From Planctomycetaceae bacterium (GTDB taxonomy: Bacteria > Planctomycetota > Planctomycetia > Planctomycetales > Planctomycetaceae): 54,576 nt of DNA. Of this stretch, positions 44,907 through 54,251 are shown piece by piece. Location of the stretch: NCBI GenBank assembly GCA_020426505.1, contig JAGQPX010000037.1, forward strand, positions 1 to 54,576, given 5' to 3'. Within the stretch, counting starts at the first letter, position 1, and the number at the start of each line of letters is the position of its first letter. The position numbers and the translations under genes are program-made. The notes below the pieces were generated by a model, which was given only the letters and a program-made list of their open reading frames with translations, was not told the origin of the DNA and did not search any database.

Positions 44907-45352
44907 CAGCGAGCTCCAAGGTTCAGGCTTCAGGAATTGACCAACTCTGAAAAGTTTAGACCACCTCACTTCGAGAAACCAAGGACGATCTCCCGACCTC
45001 GAAACCGACGTCGGCGATGGTCTCTGCAGCAGTCGCGAGCATGACCGCTACAACCGGACCCGTTTCGCTGTTCCCGATGACCATCGGCAGCTTGATGATT
45101 CGCCGCCGGGGATGTTGCCTTTTGGCATCATGAGGTCATGCGTGTGATAGGTTTGAAGTGAGACAGTGCGCCCTCCTTACGTCGATGCTCTGTGTGATGG
45201 AGCATCTCCTGCGGCCTCGATGGTGCGAGTCCGAACTGCACTGACTGTCACGGGTTGTGAACCGTGTCGCATCAACGGGCTGTGAGACCCCGGGAACCGG
45301 TCCCGCTGGGGCGATGGCAGGAGGGATGACGTGTGTATCGTTCCTGCCGATC
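44907..45352. other. 446 bp divergent region upstream of ftsK
   Basis: No gene is supported. The left end has a repeat-like GGTTCAGGCTTCAGG (about 44921-44935), whose minus-strand reading LKPEP recalls a planctomycete simple repeat. The right end, before ftsK, contains two small hairpins: CACGGGTT/AACCGTG at about 45249-45266 and CGGGA/TCCCG at about 45291-45305. GCAGGAGGG lies just before an in-frame ATG at 45326. It presumably holds the promoters for both flanking genes. Confidence 0.5.
44953..44982 (-). promoter_or_regulatory. Possible housekeeping promoter for the secreted-protein gene
   Basis: On the minus strand TTGGTT (44982-44977) and TAAACT (44958-44953) are separated by 18 bases. 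They would place a transcript start about 40 bases before the ATG at 44906. Both hexamers are imperfect. Confidence 0.3.
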
Positions 45353-47650
45353 ATGATTGATTATCGCCGCCTTCGAACCGATCTGCTGGCCCTCGGCCTG
45401 CTCGCGGCGATCGTCTTTGTCGGCCTCAGCTTGTGGTCCTACGATCCGGCTGACCCTCCGTCTCAACTGGTCCACCCGCAGAATGCAGAAGTGTTGAACG
45501 TCTGCGGACCGGTTGGCGCCCGCCTGGCGTATGGACTGCGGACCGTCTTCGGCTGGGGAGCTTACGGTCTGCTAATCGCGATGTTCGTATTCGACATGCG
45601 ATTGTTTTCCCGCACCCGCATGCGAGATCCCTTCGTGAGATGGTCGGGCTGGGCACTGTTGATTGCTTCTGCCTCACTGTTCCTGCAGCTGCTGCGTCCA
45701 GACCTCGGCGGCGGTCATGTCATCGGCAGCGGCGGCTATGTGGGTGCCTTCGGGGTCACAATCCTCATGGACCACTTCTCGATGATCGGATCGCTGATCA
45801 TCATTACGACGCTTGCCATCACGGGCATGCTACTCGCTTCAGAGACAGCACTCCTCTCGCTGCTGATCAACATCGCATTGCGTCCTGTCCGAGGCATCTC
45901 GCGATTCCTGTTCGGCCGATGGCTCTCCTCGGACGGACGAGCGGTCAACAGGAAGGGGGCCGTCCGCCCCGTGACCACCGATCTCGTTGCAAAGCCGAAG
46001 AAGTCGTTCCTGGATACCCTGGCCGCGAATCAATCGACGAAGGCTTCCAGCGGCGGCGGTGCATTCAAGGTGAATCCCCCTGCGGGTCTTTCAGCTGCTG
46101 CGGTCGACGACGAGTTCGATGCGGACGAGGAAGAACCGGTCTTCATGCACTTCGAGCTTCCAGAACTCGAATTGCTCGAAGATGCGGAGGAGTTCCCCTT
46201 CGAGAAGCTGGCGGAGCGTGCGCAGGCAGCCGCAGTCACGTTGGAGAAAACATTTGATGAGTTTGGTCTGAATGTCAAAGTGTCCGAGATTGACACCGGT
46301 CCGGTCGTCACGCAGTTCGAACTCGAACTCGAAGCCGGGTTGCGGGTTTCGAAGGTCGTCAACCTGCAGGACGATCTGGCGATCGCATTGCGCGTGCCGG
46401 CGGTCCGAGTCGTCTCGCCCATTCCCGGCAAGAACACCGTCGGTGTCGAAGTCCCCAACGACCGACGGGTCATGGTGCGGTTGAAAGAACTGATCGAAGC
46501 CTGTGAGGAGAAAACGGAGCGGATGAAGCTGCCGATGTTTCTGGGCAAGGACGTCTGCGGACATCCGATGGCGGTCGATCTCGCCAAGATGCCTCACCTG
46601 TTGATCGCCGGACGCACGGGCACCGGCAAAAGCGTCTGCCTCAACACGCTGATTCTCTCGTTGCTCATGACCCGTTCGCCGAACGATGTCAAGATGCTGA
46701 TGATCGATCCCAAGATGGTCGAACTGAGTCCGTACATGCGCATCCCGCACCTGATGCACCCGGTGATCACCGACATGAAAAAGGCCGAGGCGGTCCTGTC
46801 GTGGGCGGTCGACAAAATGGAAGAGCGGTACGATCTGCTGGCGCGTTGCGGCGTCCGGCATTTAGACAGCTTCAACAAGCTCGGCAAGGAAAAGGTCCTC
46901 GATCGGTTGGGCATCGATCCGGACAGTGCGGAGGCGGACGAAGTCCCCGACCGCATGCCGTACATTGTGATCGTCGCGGACGAGATGGCCGACATGATCA
47001 TGACCTCCGGCAAGGAAGTCGAAGCACACATCATCCGTCTCGCGCAGAAGTCACGCGCCGTCGGCATTCATCTCGTGCTGGCGACTCAAAAGCCGACCGT
47101 CGATGTCATCACGGGTCTGATCAAATCAAACCTTCCCGCACGCATCGCGTTCCAGGTCGCCAGCAAAAGTGACAGCCGCGTCGTGCTCGACGAGTCGGGA
47201 GCCGAACGTTTGCTCGGCAACGGCGACATGCTGTACCTCGCACCGGGCACCAGCAATGTCTCCCGTGCTCAGGGCACGTTTGTCAGCGATGACGAGATGA
47301 ATGCGATTATCGACTTCTTCAGCGACATCGAACCTCAATACAGCGCTGAGATTGCGCATGCGACGTCGGGTGCTACGACCAGCGGTGGCGGACTGGATGC
47401 GATCAAGGATCGGGACGAACTCTACGCGCAAGCGTGTGAGACTGTGATCCGCGAGGGTCGCGGCAGTTGCTCCTTGCTGCAACGTGCGCTCGGCATCGGC
47501 TATGGACGAGCGGCTCGCATGATCGATTACATGGCAGAAGACGGTATTGTCGGCCCCTACAATGGCTCGAAACACCGTGAAGTGATGTACTCGGTCGACC
47601 AATGGGAGAAAATGCAGGATCTGGGCGAGCTGGAGCCAGTTGGTGCCTGA
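45353..47650 (+). CDS. ftsK: FtsK/SpoIIIE DNA translocase
   Basis: From ATG 45353 the protein has 765 residues. Four hydrophobic spans lie in roughly residues 10-180, and an acidic linker (VDDEFDADEEEPVFMHFELP near 245-265) follows. The alpha and beta parts of the motor come next, with Walker A GRTGTGKSV near 420 and Walker B YIVIVADEMADMI near 536. The C-terminal gamma winged helix covers about 690-765 (RGSCSLLQRALGIGYGRAARMID). It pumps chromosomal DNA through the division site and helps resolve chromosome dimers. ATG 45326 and 45257 are in frame upstream; 45353 gives the usual short N-terminus, though it lacks a clear ribosome site. It is shorter than E. coli FtsK because the linker is short, which is common in bacteria. 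Confidence 0.93.
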   Translation: MIDYRRLRTDLLALGLLAAIVFVGLSLWSYDPADPPSQLVHPQNAEVLNVCGPVGARLAYGLRTVFGWGAYGLLIAMFVFDMRLFSRTRMRDPFVRWSGWALLIASASLFLQLLRPDLGGGHVIGSGGYVGAFGVTILMDHFSMIGSLIIITTLAITGMLLASETALLSLLINIALRPVRGISRFLFGRWLSSDGRAVNRKGAVRPVTTDLVAKPKKSFLDTLAANQSTKASSGGGAFKVNPPAGLSAAAVDDEFDADEEEPVFMHFELPELELLEDAEEFPFEKLAERAQAAAVTLEKTFDEFGLNVKVSEIDTGPVVTQFELELEAGLRVSKVVNLQDDLAIALRVPAVRVVSPIPGKNTVGVEVPNDRRVMVRLKELIEACEEKTERMKLPMFLGKDVCGHPMAVDLAKMPHLLIAGRTGTGKSVCLNTLILSLLMTRSPNDVKMLMIDPKMVELSPYMRIPHLMHPVITDMKKAEAVLSWAVDKMEERYDLLARCGVRHLDSFNKLGKEKVLDRLGIDPDSAEADEVPDRMPYIVIVADEMADMIMTSGKEVEAHIIRLAQKSRAVGIHLVLATQKPTVDVITGLIKSNLPARIAFQVASKSDSRVVLDESGAERLLGNGDMLYLAPGTSNVSRAQGTFVSDDEMNAIIDFFSDIEPQYSAEIAHATSGATTSGGGLDAIKDRDELYAQACETVIREGRGSCSLLQRALGIGYGRAARMIDYMAEDGIVGPYNGSKHREVMYSVDQWEKMQDLGELEPVGA

Positions 47651-47739
47651 GCAGCCGGATTGACCTTGCTGTCAATGCCTCTTCCTGAGAGACTCCTGCC
47701 CCTTCGTCCCTGCTCTCGCCGATTCCCGGCTTCTCCTCA

Positions 47740-48312
47740 ATGTCGCGCCGATCATCCAGCATGATTCTGGGTTTGCTGCTCCTGTGCGGCTGCGCGTCAC
47801 CCGGGCTCGGCACTCCACCGCCAGCGTACGTCGCGAACCCACTACCGGTGGCGGCGAACAATGACGAGATTCTCTGGGAACGGACAGTCGATGTGCTGCA
47901 CGAATTCCACTTCGAGATCGCCCGTGAGAACCGGTTTTCACGTGTGATCGAGACGGAGTACCGGACCGGCTCCGGTCTTTTGGAACCGTGGCATCAGGAC
48001 TCGGTTGGCCTCGAAAACCGGCTGGAAAGCTCGCTGCAATCGGTCCGCCGGAAGGTGCTGGTACGGGTGTTGCCCAGCGAGCAGGGACTCGGCTACCTCG
48101 TCTCCGTCGAAGCCTTTCAGGAGAAGGAAGACCTGCCCGGCGTCGCTGCCAATTCGCCCGGCGGAGCGACGTTTCAGGAGAGCAAGCCTCTGCAACGCGA
48201 CCTGAATCTGGTCGTGGGTCAGTCGTCCCCATCCGGCTGGATCGGAATGGGCCGCGACGTCGCTTTGGAGCAGAGTATCCTGCAATCGCTGCAACTGGCC
48301 TACTCACGATAG
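47740..48312 (+). CDS. Lipoprotein of unknown function
   Basis: The 190-residue protein has a lipoprotein signal, MSRRSSSMILGLLLLCGC, with C18 as the lipid-carrying residue. The mature part contains WERTVDVLHEFHFEIARENR and a repeat-free alpha/beta-looking body ending in ALEQSILQSLQLAYSR. No family is recognised, although its general look resembles outer-membrane assembly accessory lipoproteins. It lies 89 bp after ftsK on the same strand and converges on hemP with 28 bp between the ends. Confidence 0.75.
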   Translation: MSRRSSSMILGLLLLCGCASPGLGTPPPAYVANPLPVAANNDEILWERTVDVLHEFHFEIARENRFSRVIETEYRTGSGLLEPWHQDSVGLENRLESSLQSVRRKVLVRVLPSEQGLGYLVSVEAFQEKEDLPGVAANSPGGATFQESKPLQRDLNLVVGQSSPSGWIGMGRDVALEQSILQSLQLAYSR

Positions 48313-48340
48313 GATCGGTTTCGTGGCGTGAGGGGGCACA

Positions 48341-48532
48341 TCACTTCGTCAGGATCAGTTTGCCCGCCTTGGTCTTACGGAGTCGATAGGTCTCCCCATC
48401 GTGCAGGATTTCGATTTCGGTACGACCTGCAAAGAGTTCTGATGACTCAATTTGCTTCGACGATCGTTGAGTCGGATTGGACGAGGATCTTGCTTCCTCG
48501 GCTGATTGACGGGTGTTCTCTGACTCGGCCAT
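48341..48532 (-). CDS. hemP: Hemin uptake protein HemP
   Basis: This 63-residue protein has the HemP signature at its C-terminus: IEILHDGETYRLRKTKAGK, followed by LILTK. The N-terminal half is a Ser/Glu-rich tail without similarity. HemP family members occur with haem-uptake genes in proteobacteria and are thought to help regulate or assist haem import. No haem receptor or transporter is in the window. It is convergent with a lipoprotein gene and divergent from the DUF1559 gene, so it has its own promoter within 48533-48785. Confidence 0.85.
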   Translation of the reverse strand: MAESENTRQSAEEARSSSNPTQRSSKQIESSELFAGRTEIEILHDGETYRLRKTKAGKLILTK

Positions 48533-48785
48533 GAGAATTCGAGTTTTTGGGGATAAGGACGTGTGTGGGCCTTGTCGTTGAGCGAGCTGCGGTGTAACCT
48601 AATGAAATTGAGACTCAGTGTCAACACTCAGCCTCGTGAGTCAGCCAGCTTGGATGCGTTTTGCCTTCGAATGGGCGTCCACATGTCCAATCTACCACTG
48701 CCAGCCAGACTCGATGGCTTTTCAGATGATTCGTTACGGAGACGAACGTCGGCCACACACGTCATCGACTCTTCGGAGCAATCCA

Positions 48786-49799
<1,014 letters not shown>

Positions 49800-49808
49800 C
49801 GTATACCA

Positions 49809-49877
49809 GCGGAAGGGATGGCCGGGTCTGACCAACGCGAAGGCCCGGTCCGGTGATGGCAGGGCCATCCGCTTCGC
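49809..49877. repeat. Imperfect palindrome after the DUF1559 gene
   Basis: Arms 49809-49823 and 49863-49877 are inverted copies, with a perfect 8 bp core (GGATGGCC at 49816-49823 and GGCCATCC at 49863-49870). The 39 bp centre can itself fold. The element sits between the stop codon and the terminator and could be a small palindromic repeat or part of the transcript end. Confidence 0.5.
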
Positions 49878-49943
49878 TGCTGACCCTGCCACCCTTCCCA
49901 ACATCAGAGTTGAATGGGGCTCTACGCTCATCACGATCGACGG

Positions 49944-49974
49944 CCCATCGGGATAAACTCCTGATGGGTCTTTG
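49944..49974 (+). terminator. Intrinsic terminator of the DUF1559 gene
   Basis: CCCATCGGG (49944-49952) pairs with CCTGATGGG (49960-49968) through nine base pairs, one of them G-U, around a 7-base loop. The T-rich tail TCTTTG follows. The hairpin abuts the stop codon of the convergent Lhr-like gene. Confidence 0.8.
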
Positions 49975-52857
49975 TCATGAGATCGTGGGGCGAGGGATGC
50001 CTGACGGAGGTGAAGCCGCTTTTCGTTGTGACCGTCGCTCGAAACGTTGTGCGTGGCGGTCCTCGATCTCCTGTGAGTCATCGCCCGTCGACTCAGTAAC
50101 CGGCACACCTTCACAGAATGCGGCGATGTGTTCTTTCCACGCGGAGCGGCATTCCTTGAGGAATGACAACTCGCCGGCGACGATTTGTGCGGCCGGCTGA
50201 CCGTGGACAAGGACGAGCCGATTCGACGGACGGCTTGGCAAACGGTCATGCGGGGTGATGACGCCGATGAGATTGAGTGGGTCGACCGCTGAGAGTGACA
50301 GCAACTCGCCCGGCTGATCGCTTGTCGCAGACTCATCATCTCGCAGTCGTCGCAACTCACGGACCGCGTCGCTCGTGGCGAACTGCTCGCCTGCGACTCC
50401 TTCGACGAATCGTCCGCCACGAATCTCGCCTCGGGCTTCGAGTCGCCGGTAGACCTGCGTCAACTCCCACCAGCGAGGGGCACCCGGTTCCTTCTGCAAC
50501 AGATCACGGAAGACAACACCCCAGCGACGCAGCAATTGCCACGCCCACTCCTCGACGACTTCACGACGGCGTTCACGCTCATCGACAGCTGATTCGACAG
50601 ACTTGTCAGGCAATGTGCCACGCCAGACGGACCAGCGGCCGACACCGCTCGCAGACCGACGCCGAGTGACGGCCCGCGACTTTCGTTGTGACTTGCCATT
50701 CTCCTCCGCATTCGCACTGGCGCGGGCGATCTTCCGCAGACCGGCGAAGCCGTCGGACGTGACGAAGCCGCGCGTCACGAGTTCACCGAGGACATCGTCA
50801 ACCTGTCCCGGCAGCATGCGTGTCTCATTCATCAGGTCGGAGGCGAAGACCGCTCCGCGTTGCTGGAGGAGTTCGAGAACCTGCTGGGCAGGACTACTGA
50901 GTGACTCGACGTCGACATCGCCAGCTGTTTCACTGAGCCACGACAAGTCCTCCCGCAGGAACAGCGACACAGGAGCGACTCGCGTGATGGACGCCATCGG
51001 GCGTGACTTGTCAGCATCGCGACTCGGCGGATACAGCCGTCCCCAGCCGACCTCGCCAGTGAGACAGAGTTCGTCGAGCCATGCTTCCCGATAGTCCTCG
51101 ACCCGGCTGCGCAGGATGTCCGCCTCCCACGCGATTGCGGACAAGTCGAGCCCCTGCAACTGTCCAATCACTTCGAACAGGCCATTCGTCCCCTGCTTGC
51201 GCGACTCAGGATGCACCCCCTGATGCCGCGTGAGAAACCGAAACAGCGTCCGCACATCGACCGGCTCAATCTCACGACGAAGCCCAGCGACGGTCAATCG
51301 ATGGATACGGGCCAGCAGACGACGGTGGCACCATTCTGTTGGTTGAGGGGGGTGAGTTGAGAGTTGAGAGTTGAGAGTCGAGAGCGGGGAGTCAATGTCC
51401 GCGGAATCTGTCTTCCCATCTTGGCCTTCGACGTTCGACTTTCGACTCTCCACCGTAAACCGCCCACGCAGCACGACGCCTTCGCCTTCCAGTGCTTCCA
51501 GCGCGGCATCCGCCTGGGACACGGTCATCCCTGTTCGGCGAGCGACATCGTCCGGGGTCAGCGGCCCCGCGACCTCCATGAGTCCACGGACGGTGGTCAC
51601 GCGGGCCTCGATGGTCGTCCAATCAGTCCGCACCCCGTTCGGGACGTTGAGCGGAGGATCGCAGATCCCTTCCGGGAACATGACCTGCACCGCAGGCAGA
51701 CGCTCCGCCGCCACCCAACCACGGCGGCCATCTTCGAGCGTCACGGTCGTCGCACGAGCAACCATCTGCAGTGCTGCGAAGTCATCACGCCAGTCGAGTG
51801 TGACCTCATCATCGAGCGACAACCACAATCGGCTGAGTAGCACGTCATGCAGTTCGTCTGCGTTGCGAACGAGCGGCTGTGCCTCGCGGACCACCTGCAC
51901 GATTGCGTCCGGGTCGAGGTGCCCCAGATCCTGCACACTCTCGATGGAAATCGATCGCCGTGTCGCGACTGCTCGTGCCCGCCGCTCCTGAATCTCGCCG
52001 CCGTCGAGAAATGCGTACGGGTTTGCGTTCAGCAGTTCATAAGCAAAAGGCGACGGCTCGCGGGTGTCTCTCGCGACGAACGTGATCTCACCCCGCTGGA
52101 CCCGACCGAGGATGTCGATGAGCCCCTCCAGATCAAGGGCTTCGGTCATGCAGTCTTCGACCGTCTGTTGCACGAGGGCATGGTCCGGGATCTCGTGATC
52201 GCCCGTGTGCTCTTCCTGACAGCCGGTCAGCTTCGGGAAGACAGCTGTCAGCAAATCCTCCGACCGAAACCGCTGCAGGGCGGGGGCGACCTTCTTGCCG
52301 TTCCGTCGCCGGTCGACCTGCAAGGCCCGCGTGACGTTCCATCGCCATCGCATCTGAAACATGGGCACTGCCAGCAGTGCTTGCTCCAGCAGATTGCGAA
52401 CATTGTCCGTCCGCAACATGGGGAACAGCGACTCGATCGGAAAACTGTGCTGCGGTCCCAGCGAGAGGATGAACCCCTCATCGTCAGCCGACGCCTGCAA
52501 CTCGAAGTCGAACGACCGGCAGAACCGCTTGCGCATCGCCAGCCCCCACGCCCGGTTGATCCGCCCCCCAAACGGCGCATGCACGACCAGCTGCATCCCC
52601 CCCGACTCATCAAAGAACCGCTCAAACACGACCCGCGTCTGCGTCGGCACCACATCGAGCGCCGCCCGCTGAGCCGCCACATACTCAACCGCCTGCCTCG
52701 CCGCATGCTCCGAACAATGCGTCTCCGCAGCGAGCCAGTCGACGATGTCTGACGAACATGCAGGGGCTTTGCAGTCCTCAGGCGTCGGCGAGAGCGGCTC
52801 CGCAATTGGACTAGGTTCTACGTCGAGGACTTTTGCTGACATCGTTTCCGCTTCCAT
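49975..52857 (-). CDS. Lhr-type helicase homologue lacking the helicase core
   Basis: This 960-residue protein matches the part of large helicase-related protein Lhr that lies after the two motor domains. Homology starts near residue 37 (DIVDWLAAETHCSEHAARQA) and the DEAD/H-associated domain is clear: ERFFDESGGMQLVVHAPFGG, RKRFCRSFDFELQA and SLGPQHSFPIESLF. The rest of the Lhr C-terminal region continues to the end with LDELCLTGEVGWGRLYPP. Full Lhr proteins are about 1400-1500 residues, with Walker A and B motifs in the first 500 or so, which are absent here. A stretch at about 470-506, including SPLSTLNSQLST, is a repeat-derived insertion. ATG 52842 is an alternative start. Upstream DNA encodes unrelated proteins, so the gene is truncated or the motor is encoded elsewhere. 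Confidence 0.8.
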   Translation of the reverse strand: MEAETMSAKVLDVEPSPIAEPLSPTPEDCKAPACSSDIVDWLAAETHCSEHAARQAVEYVAAQRAALDVVPTQTRVVFERFFDESGGMQLVVHAPFGGRINRAWGLAMRKRFCRSFDFELQASADDEGFILSLGPQHSFPIESLFPMLRTDNVRNLLEQALLAVPMFQMRWRWNVTRALQVDRRRNGKKVAPALQRFRSEDLLTAVFPKLTGCQEEHTGDHEIPDHALVQQTVEDCMTEALDLEGLIDILGRVQRGEITFVARDTREPSPFAYELLNANPYAFLDGGEIQERRARAVATRRSISIESVQDLGHLDPDAIVQVVREAQPLVRNADELHDVLLSRLWLSLDDEVTLDWRDDFAALQMVARATTVTLEDGRRGWVAAERLPAVQVMFPEGICDPPLNVPNGVRTDWTTIEARVTTVRGLMEVAGPLTPDDVARRTGMTVSQADAALEALEGEGVVLRGRFTVESRKSNVEGQDGKTDSADIDSPLSTLNSQLSTHPPQPTEWCHRRLLARIHRLTVAGLRREIEPVDVRTLFRFLTRHQGVHPESRKQGTNGLFEVIGQLQGLDLSAIAWEADILRSRVEDYREAWLDELCLTGEVGWGRLYPPSRDADKSRPMASITRVAPVSLFLREDLSWLSETAGDVDVESLSSPAQQVLELLQQRGAVFASDLMNETRMLPGQVDDVLGELVTRGFVTSDGFAGLRKIARASANAEENGKSQRKSRAVTRRRSASGVGRWSVWRGTLPDKSVESAVDERERRREVVEEWAWQLLRRWGVVFRDLLQKEPGAPRWWELTQVYRRLEARGEIRGGRFVEGVAGEQFATSDAVRELRRLRDDESATSDQPGELLSLSAVDPLNLIGVITPHDRLPSRPSNRLVLVHGQPAAQIVAGELSFLKECRSAWKEHIAAFCEGVPVTESTGDDSQEIEDRHAQRFERRSQRKAASPPSGIPRPTIS
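51353..51450. repeat. Simple-repeat insertion inside the Lhr-like gene
   Basis: Tandem GAGTTGA/GAGAGTT units at 51353-51385 and a related CGAC/TTTCGACTCTC block at 51427-51450 flank a short unique stretch. On the coding strand this gives VESRKSNVEGQ and LSTLNSQLST, peptides typical of a simple repeat I recall from planctomycete intergenic DNA. It interrupts a segment normally continuous in Lhr (GRFT... then EWCHRRLLARIHR) without breaking the frame. Confidence 0.75.
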
Positions 52858-53087
52858 TCTTCCAGGAACTTCTTGGTGTAGTCTCGCTCAACTGACCACG
52901 GTTCGCCATACTTCCCGGCCCGCCGATGAGCGATCACCCCGCAATACCGCTCAAACAACTCATCGTCCGTCGCATCTGGGTAGTGACGCCGAAGACATTC
53001 GTAAATCTCCTCATGTGCTCTGGCCGCGAATTCGAAGACCTTGCTCAGTTTTCTTTCAACTTCGGCAGGATCAAGCTGTACTGACAT
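52818..53087 (-). CDS. Small protein overlapping the Lhr-like gene start
   Basis: An 89-residue frame starts at ATG 53087-53085, with GGAGGAG about ten bases upstream. The protein is helical and charged (VERKLSKVFEFAARAHEEIY, then PDATDDELFERYCGVIAHRR) and ends with a basic tail. No family is recognised. The last 40 bases overlap the start of the Lhr-like gene in another frame, so the two are likely translated together. An in-frame ATG at 53156 would extend it by 23 residues. No signal peptide or membrane span is seen. Confidence 0.6.
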   Translation of the reverse strand: MSVQLDPAEVERKLSKVFEFAARAHEEIYECLRRHYPDATDDELFERYCGVIAHRRAGKYGEPWSVERDYTKKFLEEWKRKRCQQKSST

Positions 53088-53264
53088 TGAGAATCTACTC
53101 CTCCGCATGGTTGAGAGGTCGTTTGACCGTACGCTGATAGACAAGTTGCTTACCACTCCGCGCTGAATTATTTAAGAGCATCAATGCTTGAATCTCGGTC
53201 ATCGTTTTTCTTCGGCGCATGGTCAGAATCAAGTGGGGGAATGACAATACAATACTTGTTCATT

Positions 53265-54005
53265 CTATCGAGGTTCACCTTTTGCCAAGAGCTTACGCCC
53301 TGTCTTGCCGGTCGCCAGAATGACATCGCCAGCCATGATCGTTGCATCGGTCGGAGATTCAACGAAGAGTCCACCGCATGACGAAGAGCCGAAGATATCG
53401 ATCTCGCAGACCACTTCACCCTGTCGGACGAGATTTGCACGCGGATAGATCAACGGAAACTCGTGAGTGCAATTGACGATGAAACAGTCACCTTCATAAT
53501 CAAAATGTGCATTGACGACTCTCCCCAGCACCAACGGCTTCGGCATCTCTTTGATGTAGTGTTCGTAGCGTTCCGGGTACCTCACATCTGCCAGCGGAAA
53601 GCCGCGTTCGACACCCCACTCGGACTCATTCTCCACGATCTTGCCCTCTCGAAATGGCACATAAACTTCGGGACCGTAGAAGTGCGAATTCATCACAAGC
53701 CAGAAGTTACCAACGAGAGGCTCGTTGACTGCTGTGCGCTTTGTGTTCCTCATTCCGAGTGATGTTGGATACGAGTAAGACTTCAGGACGAGAGTCCCCT
53801 CTGGAGTCAGTTCAAACTCGGCGACGTATCCGCGATAGCACCAGGTGCCGAGTGGATGAGGAACGGGCTTTGTTTGAAATCGATAATCGAGATGCAAGCT
53901 GAGCAGTCGCTGAGGATTTGATCTGGCGACACGTGTGGGATCGAGATCACCAAACTTCACGCGTGGGTGCCGATTATCCAGTCTGTCAGAAATCTGCTCA
54001 GTCAT
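53265..54005 (-). CDS. Protein of unknown function
   Basis: No family is recognised in this 246-residue protein. It has no signal sequence or membrane span. The body looks beta-rich, with many aromatic and Gly/Pro turns: HPLGTWCYRGYVAEFELTPE near residue 50, NFWLVMNSHFYGPEVYVPFR near 100 and HFDYEGDCFIVNCTHEFPLI near 168. A cysteine-containing segment, DIFGSSSCGGLFVESP, lies near 205. It is transcribed towards the small Lhr-overlapping gene, from which it is separated by 177 bp, and follows the partial HEAT-like gene by 246 bp that include repeat-like DNA. Confidence 0.7.
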   Translation of the reverse strand: MTEQISDRLDNRHPRVKFGDLDPTRVARSNPQRLLSLHLDYRFQTKPVPHPLGTWCYRGYVAEFELTPEGTLVLKSYSYPTSLGMRNTKRTAVNEPLVGNFWLVMNSHFYGPEVYVPFREGKIVENESEWGVERGFPLADVRYPERYEHYIKEMPKPLVLGRVVNAHFDYEGDCFIVNCTHEFPLIYPRANLVRQGEVVCEIDIFGSSSCGGLFVESPTDATIMAGDVILATGKTGRKLLAKGEPR

Positions 54006-54047
54006 CTTGGGTCAATGCCATTATTCGGTGTTGACAAGCGGGTAGCA

Positions 54048-54190
54048 CAGCCACCTGGCCGGGTCGCGAAGCGACATGATGACTCGCATCGGGGAAACGA
54101 TCGCGATTGGATTGACTGGACGCCGAGTGAGTATCATCCTGTGCCTCCGGAACCCGACCGATTCCGGTCGGGCCACGCTGCGCTTGATTC
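54048..54190. repeat. Planctomycete-type intergenic repeat with two hairpins
   Basis: The stretch opens with GCGGGTAGCACAGCCACCTG, similar to a short repeat family I recall from planctomycete intergenic regions (minus-strand peptide SLRDPARWLCYP). It contains two hairpins: GTCGC-GAA-GCGAC at 54063-54075, and an 8 bp perfect stem CCCGACCG/CGGTCGGG at 54153-54172 with loop ATTC. There is no T-tract, so it is not a standard intrinsic terminator. Confidence 0.5.
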
Positions 54191-54251
54191 GTCTCGGGTC
54201 AATCTCGTTCTCCATAAAACTGCTTCCAGATGTGGACGGATGCCAGGGCGA

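Noticed and set aside
53168..53440. 90-codon minus-strand frame
   Set aside because: It overlaps the better-supported 246-residue gene on the same strand in another frame and has no recognisable features.
54021..54215. 64-codon minus-strand frame
   Set aside because: It is encoded by repeat-like DNA with hairpins; the peptide is a by-product of the repeat.
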